Shown one piece after another: positions 39,325-50,573 of a stretch of DNA of 64,000 nucleotides. Under the pieces are notes generated by a model, which saw nothing but the letters and a program-made list of their open reading frames with translations, did no database searches and was not told the DNA's origin. Numbering within the stretch: the stretch's first letter is position 1; each line of letters begins with the position of its first letter. Source of the stretch: Verticillium longisporum (taxonomy: Eukaryota; Ascomycota; Sordariomycetes; Glomerellales; Plectosphaerellaceae); assembly GCA_019188255.1 (NCBI GenBank), contig JAETXT010000005.1, forward strand, positions 310,001 through 374,000. The letters are read 5' to 3'. The translations under genes and the position numbers were made by a program.

Positions 39325-40310
39325 ATGGAGCCCGTGGGGTGTCCGCTTGTGCCTTTGGGCAGCCTACCGCCTCTGCGTGTGCTGGATACGCTCATGAGGA
39401 CCAGATCTTCGCATCACTAACAAACCTCGCCGCTCTCTACTGCCCCCTGACCACCTCCTTCGCCTCTACCCTCGAGTCCTTCCACATGACTCCAACCGAC
39501 GACGAGCAGGGCGACCAGAGCTACACGCGCCACTTCTCCTTTGCGCTGTCCTCGCCCAGCGAGCCTCCGGTCGCGGTGCACCTCAACGACGGGCTCTCGG
39601 GTCGCGACTCTACGGACCCAGACGATGTCGGCCTCCACAGCTGGGGCGTCTCCATCGTGCTCTCACGGCAACTCTGCGCCGAACCCGCCCGCTTCGGCCT
39701 CACGAGCGCCGCCCTCGGCCCGTGCCCGCGTATCGTCGAGCTCGGTGCCGGAACGGGTCTCATCAGTCTCGTCCTCGGCTCTCTGCTGCCTCGCCTCGCC
39801 GTTCCCTCGGCTGCCGTCATCGCGACAGACTACCATCCTGCCGTCGTGGCTAATCTTTCGGCTGACATAGCCGCCAACTTTACGTCTCCTCCTTCTCCTT
39901 TGTCCTCCTCCTCCTCAATTTCTTCTTCCACCCCCCGTAAGCCCCAGGTCGAGACGGCCTTCCTAGACTGGTCCCGCCCCTCCCTCGTCGCGCCACTAGA
40001 TAACAAGGCCGACATGCTCATCGCCGCCGACGCCGTCTACGCCCCGGAACACGCGACGTGGCTGCGCGACTGTGCCACGACGCTGCTGTCTCCCAGCGGC
40101 GTCTTCTGGCTGTTGACCACGGTGCGGCAGAAGGGGCGGTTCAACGGCGTCAGCGACACGGTCGAGGCGTCGTTTGAGGCGCGCGATCGTCCGACGGGCG
40201 CGGACGGGCGTCAGCTGACGATCCTGCATGCCGAGGACCACGGGAAGACCAAGGGCGTCGGAAGGGGGGACGAGAGCAGGTACAAGCTGTTCCGTATCGG
40301 CTGGGCTTGA
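39325..40310 (+). CDS. Family-16 (lysine/EFM6-like) protein methyltransferase, start region suspect
   Basis: The frame ending at 40310 encodes a Rossmann methyltransferase: SAM motif I IVELGAGTGLISLVLG, ATDYHPAVVANL (motif II), a Ser-rich insertion, DWSRP, and ADMLIAADAVYAPEH, the D-x-VY post-II motif of the METTL21/EFM6 group. Such enzymes methylate lysines of translation factors or chaperones. In this frame the first ATG candidates are weak. An ATG at 39325 opens MEPVGCPLVPLGSLPPLRVL in another frame, which looks like a family N-terminus and would join at HEDQIFASLTNLAALYCP if one base were missing near 39391-39395. Otherwise translation would start at ATG 39487. Complete length about 328 aa. 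Confidence 0.78.
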
Positions 40311-40807
40311 TGAGGGGGACTGTTTACATGGCGTTTAATTTCTTTCTCGGGATGGGAGTGACATGGCAAGGCGGCTATTGGTACGGGGCAATACTTTTGG
40401 CGTGTAGAGATAGAGTCGGAGTTAGATACACTAGACGTAGATATAGACGTAGAGATATGGAGCTCATGAGTTACGAAGTCACTGCATAAGATACGAAGCA
40501 AGAAAAGATATCCATACCTCTGCAAGGCAAGGTTCAACAGTCATTCCTCCTCATTACTGCGCATGGAGCCGCACAGGGGTGCATTGATTCATCGCGGAGC
40601 ATTCACAAAACGAGCCAATCAACTTAAAATGTTTATCTTCCAGTCTATTTACCGGGATATCTTAATCTAGTCTTGTCATCATTACATTGTTGTTACCCCT
40701 TTATTTTCCCCCGTTCAACGGCCAAATCCATTGGCCCCCAAAATTGCTCTAAAAGACAGCGAGAAGCAGAGACACACATAGAGAGAGAGAGGGACATAAT
40801 CTACACA
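40311..40807. other. Convergent 3' interval
   Basis: About 0.5 kb between the methyltransferase stop and the stop of the leftward GT2 gene; AT-rich, with a short GA-rich run near 40782-40793. No gene. Confidence 0.5.
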
Positions 40808-43237
40808 TTAGAAGAGGAAGAAGGACGCCGCAAAGACGAGGGCCGTGTACGCCGTGGTGAAGGTGTACTCGAGCTCGAACCACGCGGCCTGGCCTCCAAA
40901 GGCAATCTTCTTGCTCTGCCTGGTCGGGTGGGCGACGCCGGTCTTGGGGTCGCGGTCGAGCAGCGCCTCGCGCTCGGGCATGGTGGGCGGGTCGATGGCG
41001 TAGGCGACGGGGGTCCAGAGGGAGCTGCAGATGAAAAGGAAGGTGAGGGGCGGCCAGAAGGCGTGGGTGACGAGGCAGCGGAGGACGTCGGTGACGGTCG
41101 TGTCGAGGTAGAAGCAGCGGTAGGAGGTCAGGACGACGCCGACGAGAGTCAGGTAGACGAAGCCGAGGTGGAAGAGGCCCATGTAGTTGACGAGGATGGC
41201 CCAGAGGCGGCGCATCATGTTCTTGCGGCTGTGGGCGTCACGCTCGTTGAGGGCCGAGCCCAGGGAGCCCGTCGGCTTGAAGGCCTGGGTCTGGCCGCCG
41301 AGCCAGGTCGGCAGGATGAAGGAGCGGACGATGCAGAGGGCGATGTAGGGCGCCATCCAGAGCTGGTAGCGCGAGCCGCGCTGGCCGGTGTGGTAGCCGG
41401 CGGGGATGAAGAGGGCGAACTCGCAGAGTCGGTTCGAAATGGTCGCCGCGAAGCACGCGCGAATGAGCCAGCGGAACTGGTCGTCCGTGGCAAAGGCGAC
41501 GAGCGGCTTGCCCATGACGAGAATGATGGGGATGGCGAACATGGAGATGGTCAGGAGGACAGTGTACAGACTGAGAGTGGCGTACAGGAAGCCGGAGAAA
41601 CGCTGGGCGAAGCTCATCTCGCGCACCTTGTCACCCCACAGGCAGAAGTTGAGCTTGAAAGACGTGTCGACCGTGCCAATGGCCCAGCGGGTACGCTGCT
41701 TCAAGTGACCGCCAAAATCTTCGGGAACCGTGCCGAACTGGAGAGGCTCGTGAATGTACGCCGTCTTCCAGCCCTTTCCAAGCATCAGTGTCGAAGTGGC
41801 GACATCCTCAGCGAGGGATCCAAGGGGAAGTTGCCAATCTGGTCAAGGGCCTCACGACGAACAACGTAGCCGGAACCAGTGCACCACGCAACACCGAGAG
41901 CATCCTTGATAGGCTCGATAACGTGGACGAAGAAGTCGAGTGACTGAGCGAGGGGATCCGAGTCCGGAGTGTTGTAGAACAGCTGAGGAGGACAGGCGAG
42001 AGCCATCTTGTCATCAACAAGAAGGTGAGGCAGAACAGCACGAAGCCAGTCGCGCTCAGGAATCTATCAATTGTAAGCACACGCAAGGTCAAATCATCAA
42101 GAAGTACCGTAAAACATACCATGTCCGCGTCCAAGGCGGCCATGAACTGACCGGCACCGCCGGGAAGCTGGTGCACCGCATCGAGGCCGTAGTTCAGGTT
42201 GCCGGCCTTGAAGTGGTGAGGCTTGCCGGGTATCTTGGGACGCGCAATGTAGACAAGGTTAGGGTAGGTCTGCGACATGCCGAGCACAGCATTCTCGAGA
42301 CCCTCGGACTTGCCGTCATCGAGAACAACGACCCTGAAGCGATCACGCGGGTAGTCGAGGTTGCACGCAGCACGGACCGTGTCGGCCACGAGATCATCCT
42401 CCTCGCCGCAGCAGGTAACAAAGACATCGACCGAGGGCACGTCGTCGAGGCTCGTCAGCCTCAGCTTGGGCCGGAGACGCTTCTTCAAGGCCATCATGGT
42501 CCAGATGTTGTGCATCAGAGCGGGCAGGGCGACGGCGATTTCGACGCCGATAAAGACCCAGGCCTGGGCATAGGTCGTGTTGCGCAGGTTCTGGGCGGCG
42601 ACGACACAGTAGATGCGGAAGCCGAGGTAGAGCAGGTACATGGCCGTGTTGAGGATGGTCAGGACGGGCACAAACTTGAAGACGTAACGCTTCCAGCCCT
42701 TCCAAATGTCGGCGTCGTCACGATCGTGCAGGCGAGCGATCGAGTTGGACTTGTTGACCCAGTCTGCGTCAATGACAGGAGCAGGGCCATTGGGGAGCAG
42801 GGCAGCCAAACTGAGTTGACTCTGCTGCTGTGAAAGGGAGAAAAAGCCCAGGTCAGCAAGGAAGCTCCAGAAAAGAGGACAATGCAGGATGAGAATATAT
42901 TTACCATGGGCGTCGTCGGCCCCGAGTCACTGGAGTAGACATTTTTAGGGGGAGGGCGAAGGTCATGTGGCGTTCCGTAGGCGCTGTTCAGGGACGGCGT
43001 CTCAGGGCGAGAGTGAACAGGTGATTCTCCAAAGGACTGAGCGCTGTAGCGGCCGGTACCTGCGGGTTCCCATAACGAGTAGTATTCATCTGGGTTTGCT
43101 TGAGGCTGACGTCCGTTGGCGGTGCCAGGCCTGCTGGAGTACTCGGGTGCAGGCTGGCCGTAGCCGCCGTAAGGTTGGGGGACGCTGTGGAGGACGTCGA
43201 TCTCGACCTCTTCCTCGTACCCGTGGTTCTTCTTCAT
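40808..43237 (-). CDS. Processive GT2 glycosyltransferase (fungal GT2 / cellulose-synthase-like), one-base gap
   Basis: Exons 42905-43237, 42120-42827 and 40808-42063; ATG at 43235-43237; about 765 aa. A Pro/Gln/Tyr-rich cytosolic tail of ~115 residues precedes two helices (FVPVLTILNTAMYLLYLGF; WVFIGVEIAVALPALMHNI). The catalytic set is complete: VVLDDG (~278), DADM (~344), AEDVATS (~433) and QRTRW (~470), the D, DxD, ED, QxxRW signature of processive beta-glycosyltransferases. About five further helices follow. One base is missing at 41816-41824, between NFPL and SLAEDV; exon lengths sum to 3n+2, agreeing with one lost base. It resembles the GT2 protein needed for hyphal growth on solid surfaces in Zymoseptoria and Fusarium; the polymer is unknown. 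Confidence 0.88.
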
Positions 43238-46200
43238 TTTGGGCGAGGAGGCGAGAGTGAGCGTGGTGAGATGGGTGAGCGAATGTGTGGAAGGGTTAGA
43301 GAAGGTGAAAGCTGGGGAGAGCTATTCCAACGTCTTCCCAACTCTCCCGGTATTAGAGCGAGTAGCGAGCGATGACTTGGTGACCAGTGATGATTGGGCA
43401 GCGAGCGGTAGGACCCGACACTGGTGAGACCTGATGGTGGGAGGTAGCAGGAGGATAACGGAGAGCGAGAGACGTGTGAGCGGAGGAAGTAGATGTACAA
43501 TGTGAGGCGGCAGGCTGGGCGGGACCCGAAAGAATGGAGGGTTTGGCAGCAGGCGTACGCAAACACAAAGGCAAACGAGTGCACCTAGATGGCGGGGGAG
43601 AAATGCCAGGAGGATGGTCAGATGGGCGGAGGGGAGGGCAGGAGGAGGACGGCAAGAATGCGTGAAAGCCGAGAAAGCTCATCTATGAGGGAATCCGGCC
43701 TTGATACGAGACTTGGGGGGTGTCGAGTAAGGGAGGCTGTCTGAGAGATCTGATCTGAAAGGGGCCCATAGGAGGGGGGTGTGGATGGGGCAGAGACCCT
43801 CTCGGTGAATCGCGATTCGGCAGCCCATAGCTTTGAGCGGTTCATTCTGGAGGGGCGATGAGGTCAAACCGGGGCCCGGACTATGCCCAAGGCAGTCTAC
43901 TGCGAGGTACCAGCTCGGCAACATAGTGGGATCCCGGACCCCCGAAATGCAGGAAAAGCTGGAACGAGCCTCGTTGGTGGTCGTAGTATTGGTGGTGCCC
44001 CTGGCCTTGACTTGTGGTCACCCCCCCTTAGCCCATTGTGGCCCTCTCGGAGTAGGCAGAAGTGCCGGAACAAGAATGGACGACGATGAATGACGTGCGT
44101 AAAATTAGAATCATTGGCCCAAGATCAAGATCAATGGGGGGTCAATTGTCGCCCTAGCTAGGTTTGCCTGTCGAGCTGGTCGAGCTGGTCGAGCTGCCGG
44201 AGGGGGGCAAGGGGAGCAGGGGAGCAGGGGGAGCTCGCGGGCGGCGGCCTCGGCCGAAGAACAACGGAATGAGAAGATATCCACTTGGCAGTATTTTCCT
44301 CGCTCGCTGCTTTCAGAAGCTGGATCTGGGACGTGAAGCTGGTAGCTGAGGGAGCGCTGGGAGCATGCGTCGCCATGTTCGACAACAAGATGGCCAGGGC
44401 AGAATGCCAAGGGGCACTGGCCACTGGACACTGGACAGGCGACTTGGCAAGTGCCGTACCATGGGCTTCTGCTTTCCAGTGCCCAGGTGTCAATTGCTTG
44501 TTTTCGTGACATTTTGTCAGGGCGATCCTTGCCGGCCCACGCGCTCGGGAATTTTGCATGCAGGGGGCATGTTCGTGTCCGCTGCAACCCAGCCCCGATA
44601 AGACGCGAGTCAACCACCAATCCAGCTGTGACCTCGCTGGCACTCCCTTCTGAGCCTCTGAAGAGGCGCCGAGGCACTGAGGGGGGGGGGGCTCGTTCCC
44701 ATCCGATCGACGCTGGAAACGAGCTCGAATGGCGGCGCTGGGAATTGCGAATTGGTAATTGATGGATCGCGGGTGTATATACCTTGCTTGGTAGGGGAGA
44801 AGATACTTACAATAGTACCTGGGTAGGAAGAGAAGAAAAGCTTAATAGCCAAGTACGAAGACAGGTAGGGGGTCAGCAACGTCTCGCCCGTCCGTTGAGT
44901 TACCATGAGGGATCCAGACGCCACTGGGCGATGAAACCTTGTTTTCCTTTTCTTCACTCGTCGTTTCTTCTCCCTTCTGTTCCCTTTCCCCCCTGAAGGC
45001 ACCTTTTGGACAGCCCTTTTGGTGAGCTGCTTTTTGCGTCCTCCAGCTGGCCATGGCTTTTTCTCGAGCCAGTCAGACCACCACCAGCCAGGCGCCAAAT
45101 CAGGCCACGTCTTGTTGGCCCGAAAAAGACAGCGAAAAGCGCTGATCGTACTCCGGCCTCAGACGTGCTAAACCTAGGTAGTTGACCATGTCAGTGGAGG
45201 CTAGCTCCACGCCTGATCGCAGCCGATTGCACGCACCAATTGCACCGATTGCTCGCGCGACTGTCTACCAACGGGAACAGCAGCGGAGGGTAAAAAATCA
45301 CCACTGCCAAGCGCAACACCCCTGGCATCTCGTGTTCCCTCCCATCCATCGGTACCATCGGCACTTCCGTTGATCACATTTCAGGCATTGGGGCGTCCGG
45401 AAGGGGGGGCCCAATGACGAGTCAGGCTGTCATGGGAATGCTGCCCAGAGCCAATCCACGCAGTCAGAGCGAACAGGGCAGCGAGAATCAAGCAATTCTC
45501 GTGTTGTACCAAGCAACAGGCACAGACAGGCCAGTGGCCAGGTCATAGAAAATCCCATCCCACGCGTCTCTGTGCCGTGCCGGCCGTTCATGTCTGCCAC
45601 CCATGACCATTGCCCCCCACCCCTTCTCCCCCCCCCTTGTCTCTCTCTGCCTATGTCTGGGCCGCTTGCAGACTTCAAAAACCGCACCGAACTACTGACG
45701 ACCCGCTCCTGACCCCCCTTGCGCATATGCCACCCCCTGTCGTCTCGTCGTGTTATCTTTTCTGGAAGCAAGCTCGGGTTGTCGGCCTGCTGCGCTTGGG
45801 GTCTTGGCCACTGTCATCGGGTATCTCCCTGGGTAGGGGGTCAAGTGGTCAGGACCGGGGCTCCGAAACAAGGCACTTGTTGACTCGAGGGAGATGGGCG
45901 AGTTGGGACTAAATGACTGAGACCTGAAAAGCCGAAGCACGGCGGAGCAGAGCACATCCATTCAGAGCGAGCCAGAGGTGTAGTAGGCAGAGCAAAGAAT
46001 CAAAGCTTCTTTGCAGCCGCCAGACCCTCATGTCCAGTCCCGTGTCTGCGCCCGCCTACTCCAAAGTCATTGATGTACCTGGCGCGCGCTTTCTCACTCA
46101 CACACACGCTCTCTCTCTCTCTCCGGACCCAGACCTCCACACACACGCACACCTTTCTTATTTTTGTTCACCTGAGGTCCGTCCCATTCGCTGAGACTTG

Positions 46201-46431
46201 TTGACGTCTTCCGTTCGAGATCACCAGGGACTTGCACGAAACCGGCCCTTCCCCAGTTGTCGTCCGTCGAGTGCGCTTCCCCGCCAAATCCCAGGAGAGC
46301 TTAGGGCGCTTGACGGTTTTCCCTCTTCCACTCGTACATTTTCGATCCGCTGTCTCTCGTTCAGTCAGGATCGAAACTCAAGCCCCCTCCCCCACCATTC
46401 GTCGCTCGTTGCACAATCACCACAGTCCGCC
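43238..46431. promoter_or_regulatory. 3.2-kb divergent intergenic region
   Basis: Separates the leftward GT2 start and rightward GH12 start. It holds long homopurine/homopyrimidine stretches (43240-43700; 45600-45660), a G10 run near 44682, and CA/CT microsatellites at 46100-46155 just upstream of the GH12 start. Open frames such as 44111-44677 (minus) lack signatures. Large divergent promoters with pyrimidine tracts are common for strongly expressed fungal genes. Confidence 0.4.
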
Positions 46432-47539
46432 ATGGGTCTCAACTTTCGCTTTCTCGTCAACGTAGGCCTCCTCGGCCTGCCCATTGCTGTCACCCTCGGC
46501 ATCCTCTTCGGCCTCGATCAGCATCGTTCGGCTACGGGCCAGCCTCCTCTCTGGTCACCCCCGGGACCTCCGATCAACAATGGCATCACGGAAGAAACAT
46601 ACTGCCAGCGGGCGTTTGGTATCCATCCCGAGTCCAAGGGCCAGGAGTACACATGTGAGTTTTTTTTTCCTTCCTCCCTCAAGGCAAGGTGCTCGCCGCT
46701 CAACGAGTGCGACGCTGCTGACACCAACCACAAGTGAACCCCAACCAGTGGGGATGGGAAGAGGGCGAACCGGGCAGCCTCTGCATGAACGTCACGTCCT
46801 TCAACAACCAAACGTACGCCACCAAGACGACGGCCCCCGAGTTCTCCGTCACCTGGGAGTACCCGCGCGGCCCCGAGTCGGCGCCCGTCCACGCCTTCCC
46901 CAACATCAAGGTCGAGGGCGACGTCTTCCCGGCGACGCTCAGCAGCCTGACCGAGGTCAACGTCGATGTCGAGTGGACCTACGGCCTCGGCAACGACACG
47001 GTCGACAAGACGGACGTGACGGCCCTCGAGGCCAAGGAGGTCAACACCAACGTTGCCATCGATATGTTCCTCGACAGCGACAAGACGACGGCCAAGGACA
47101 GCACAAAGGCCGCCTTCGAAGTCATGGTGTGGCTCGGCGCCATCGGGCCCGCCACCCAGCCCATCGGCCTGCCCGAGGGGTCCGTCGCCACCGACTCGAT
47201 CAACGGCACCGACTTGTGAGCTTCCTTCCCCTCTCTGCCCATGGATCTGCGCCCCTGGGAGGATGAAAGTGTGCTAACCGAGGCGTCAGTAACCTCTACG
47301 TCGGCCAGAACAGCTTGAAACAGCACGTCCTGACCTGGGTCGCCAAAAACACGACGGAAAAGTTCCACGGCGACCTGATGCCGCTCGTCACCAAGCTCAT
47401 GGGCATGACGGGCGCCAACTTTCCCAAGACGACGGATTACCTCGGCTACATGGGTCTCGGTTCCGAAGCCCTGTCGACGAGCGAGCCCGTGACGTTCTGG
47501 GTGCCTGAGCTGTCGATTGACATCCGGACCACCCCATAG
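46432..47539 (+). CDS. Membrane-anchored GH12 glucanase
   Basis: join(46432..46654,46735..47215,47290..47539), 317 aa, frame intact. Instead of a cleavable signal, the N-terminus has a short basic segment and one hydrophobic helix (VGLLGLPIAVTLGILFGL) followed by a Pro-rich linker, suggesting a type II membrane anchor with the enzyme outside. The GH12 fold is recognisable from NQWGW, CMNVTSF, FSVTWEYP, HAFPNIK, TNVAIDMFL, the nucleophile strand AAFEVMVWLG (Glu) and the C-terminal GSEALSTSEPV (acid/base Glu), in the order seen in GH12 endoglucanases and xyloglucanases. Several N-x-S/T sites occur (NVT, NQT, NDT, NGT, NTT). Substrate (beta-1,4-glucan or xyloglucan) is not resolved. Confidence 0.88.
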
Positions 47540-49377
47540 AGCGTCGAGCTGGAGACGGACGAAGTTCGAATAGAGGTCGGAATATGGTATAGAATAGAAT
47601 GACAAGCCTTGCAGCGCTGTAATGTTAATGACGATTTTTTTGAACACGTATCGAGTGGTGTCTCGCTGGTGACGATGCATATGAACATTCAGCAAGTCGC
47701 GCTCGCCCCGGGTGACGATTCATTCGGACGACAGGGCGAAGGGTTCGTCGGCATGGTATCTCGAGTACGTTTTCACAACAATCGGTTTCGGGTCGAAAGG
47801 CCAAAGCCGCGACAGTGATCTCCCGCGGACAAGGACAACGGCGAGCCTCGACGTTGGGTTGACGTTGCAAGAAGCTCACGGCGGCCCACAAGCTTTGACG
47901 TTGTTCAGGATCCTTCGGAGCCTTTGCCTCCGTCAGCCCAGAATGCACAAGAGAATCCTGCGTCCCCGCGAACCGGGCCTACAAATCCCTGCGCGTGCAT
48001 CTGGCCTCCCAGGGCTGCATCCTGCCGACCGGGACGTTTTTCGCTGCTAACGAGATCCAAGCTTGGCGTTCCCGCGTCCCGGTACATCAAGGAGAATAAA
48101 AACGCCTTCCGTGCAGCGTGGGGGGGAACACCAAGATCGGATCTCCCAAGGGGAGAAAAAAAAGTTCGACAGCACCCCCCCCCTTGCTCAGCCACGCCAC
48201 CACACACGTACCGGCTAAATTGGAGAGATCGAACGAGGGAATCGCAGAGCTTGGTCCACGACAATCGCTCGCGTTTTTGCAAATGGCCACGACCGTCTCG
48301 GCGGCTGGGCCGGCTGGGCGCTCGTCTCGGCAGGCCAGGGGGGAGCGTGAGATGACAGGCAGCACCAAGTTCGGCGATGGAATGTTCGAGGCGCAGTGGG
48401 CCAGGGAGGAGCCGCTACGAGGCGCTGAATGGTGATGTGAATTGCATTGTCGGCGAGGCGGGTCGCGACGTGGAAGTCTGCCTTGAGCATTGCTCGACGC
48501 GACCCGCCGCAGCAATGCTCGAGAATGGTGACGCCGTCAGTGTTCGATCCCCCTGGTTATGCTCGGGATGGAGGGTTTGGTCCATTCAGAAACAAAAAAA
48601 CAATCTCGGAAGTCCGGATTCGTGCTCACGAACCAGCAGCCAGACGTCCCGAGCCATGTAAGCAGCGAGACGCTGTGTGTCAGACACCTTGCTTTTGGCC
48701 GCCGGCGACCGCTTTGCTCCCGGTGCCGGGCAGAGACAATAGACAGGGTGAACACCTTGTCTTTGGAGAAGATGGCGTGCTGTGCCAGAGTGAGTCTGAA
48801 GATCGTAATCGTGGAAGCCTCCCGTAGTGAACCCATGCAAGGAAAGCTTCGTTCGACGCCCTTTGACTTTGCCAATCACATTGTCCCTGTCACTGTGCCG
48901 AGATGCCCACGGCGGCTTCTGTCGTCGTCGGGACTGTGATCGAAGCCGGCGCCGGTCTCAGTCGCCTCGAGTACGAGATTGGCTTTGATTACCTTTGAGC
49001 CAGCGCTTCGTCATGCGCCCGTGGTAGTATCGAGCATGGTTCAACGGCCACCGAATGTCCAAGCAACAAGGTGGTACTGATGGACGATTGTCATGCGGGG
49101 AAGAGACCAATACATGTCATCAACGAAACTCACGAATAAGTGTACGCGGGCAACATCACATTTCACAACTCATGGCCAATCCAGATGGCCGCATAGTCTG
49201 GCACATTTCACGCCCCAAATACAACCTGAACTCGTCGTTCCGTGTCGTGTCGCCAAAAAACGCCAAACCAGCGTGATCCGTTTTCCGTGTGATATAATCT
49301 TGTACACCGTCCCTCGCTGCAATGCTGAAGCCCATCTCCGCCCGCTCCCCCCCTTCTCCCTGACCAGACAGCCACGT
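47540..49377. other. Convergent intergenic region, no gene recognised
   Basis: About 1.8 kb between the GH12 stop and the stop of the leftward zinc-finger gene. Open frames run on both strands without signatures. Poly-A and poly-C runs occur at 48155-48184. Confidence 0.45.
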
Positions 49378-50573
49378 CTATGAAACGGGAGGCACCCACG
49401 CATACCGAGGCAGCTGCGACATCCTCTCCTCGGGGCTGACGTTCTCGTCAGAGTAGACCATGCGCGCGCCCTTCTTGGCCTTCTTCTCGCCGCCACCGTC
49501 CGCCTCCTCGCTCCTCTTCGTCTTGTTGCCGAGCTCGGCATCGCGGATGATCTGATCAATGGCATCGCCCACCTCGCCAGGCTGGCCTGTCGGTCCGCCG
49601 TTGTAGTAGCCGCCCGCGTTCTGCGGGCGTTGGGGCAGGCCAGGCGGCGCCGCGAGGTTGCTGTTCGGCCTCGCGGGCAGCGCCGAGGGCGAGAATCCGT
49701 TGAAGGCGCCGGGCCCGCCGGGGAAGCCGTGCTGAGGGTAGCCCGGCACGGCGCCCGCGGCCTGGGCCTGGGCAGGGAACTGCGGATCGGCGGGCGCGGC
49801 GCCGTAGGGGGCCTGCGGGGGCGGATAGGGGGAGTTGTTCTGTGGACGAAGGGGGATTAGCGCTCGACTCTCTTTTTGCTGCGTGTGGTTTCGCGAGGCA
49901 ACGTACGAATGCGCCGGGGCTCGCGTTGGCCGGGGCGCCGGCGGCAGGGCTGACGCTGATGCCTGGGTGCGGGAGGCCGGCCGCCTTGGCCGCGGCGACC
50001 TTGGCCCTGTGGTCCGCTACCCTCGCCTTGAGCTCCTCGGACGTCTCCATCTTGAGCTTCTTCTTCGGGGCTTCGCCTGGCCCGGCAGCGGGTTGCCTGT
50101 CGCTACGCGCCTGTCCTCCTGGGCCTGGTAGAAGTTCTGGATGATGCGGTTGCGGTGCTGGTCGAGAATGTCGGCGGGGATACCCTCCATGCCGAAGATC
50201 TCCACGTCGAGGCCTTGCCTGTTGGGCAGCGCGTTTTCGACATGATCGAGGGTTTCCTTGTGGACCTGGTTCAGATGGACGGAGAGACCTGCACAAGGGG
50301 GGGTATGAGACGTCAGCGGCCGGCAAAAAGGGTGAACGACAAGCGCGCGTAGGCATACCTCCAGCCGTGTTCAATCGGCGTCCACAGCGGTCGCACTTGA
50401 AGTGCTTTGCCTTCTGATGAGAGATGAGAAGCTTCAGATCTTCAAAGTCGCGCTCGCCTGCGTCTGGGTCAGTGTCTGCGGTCTGCGTCCATGGGCGATT
50501 GCAACGAACAGTAGTAGCACCACGGACGCGCCAGGATGTCCTCGACATCGGGGTGCGCGCGCTTCTTGCCCAT
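49378..50573 (-). CDS. BuGZ/ZNF207-like C2H2 zinc-finger protein, one-base gap
   Basis: Exons 50510-50573, 50359-50457, 49907-50288 and 49378-49839. ATG at 50571-50573 opens MGKKRAHPDVEDILARPW, then two zinc fingers: CYYCERDFEDLKLLISHQKAKHF and CDRCGRRLNTAGGLSVHLNQVH, followed by the signature VEIFGMEGIPADI. This matches the N-terminus of animal BuGZ/ZNF207 (spindle and Bub3-linked) and its fungal counterparts; the middle is a lysine-rich helix and the rest low-complexity Pro/Gly/Ala. Exon lengths sum to 3n+2. The frame breaks at 50067-50070, where four G (plus strand) should be five, between GQAKP and KKKLKMETSEELK. With that base the protein is 335 aa. Expected in the nucleus; fungal role not established. 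Confidence 0.85.

Noticed and set aside
40673..41869. 398-codon frame antisense to the GT2 gene
   Set aside because: Mirror of the GT2 third exon; Glu/Gly/Val-rich translation with no domain.
21715..47539. Secondary-metabolite or catabolic cluster (regulator, two transporters, methyltransferase, peroxidase)
   Set aside because: No PKS, NRPS, terpene synthase or tailoring set; the methyltransferase is a protein-modifying type and the genes are separated by large gaps.
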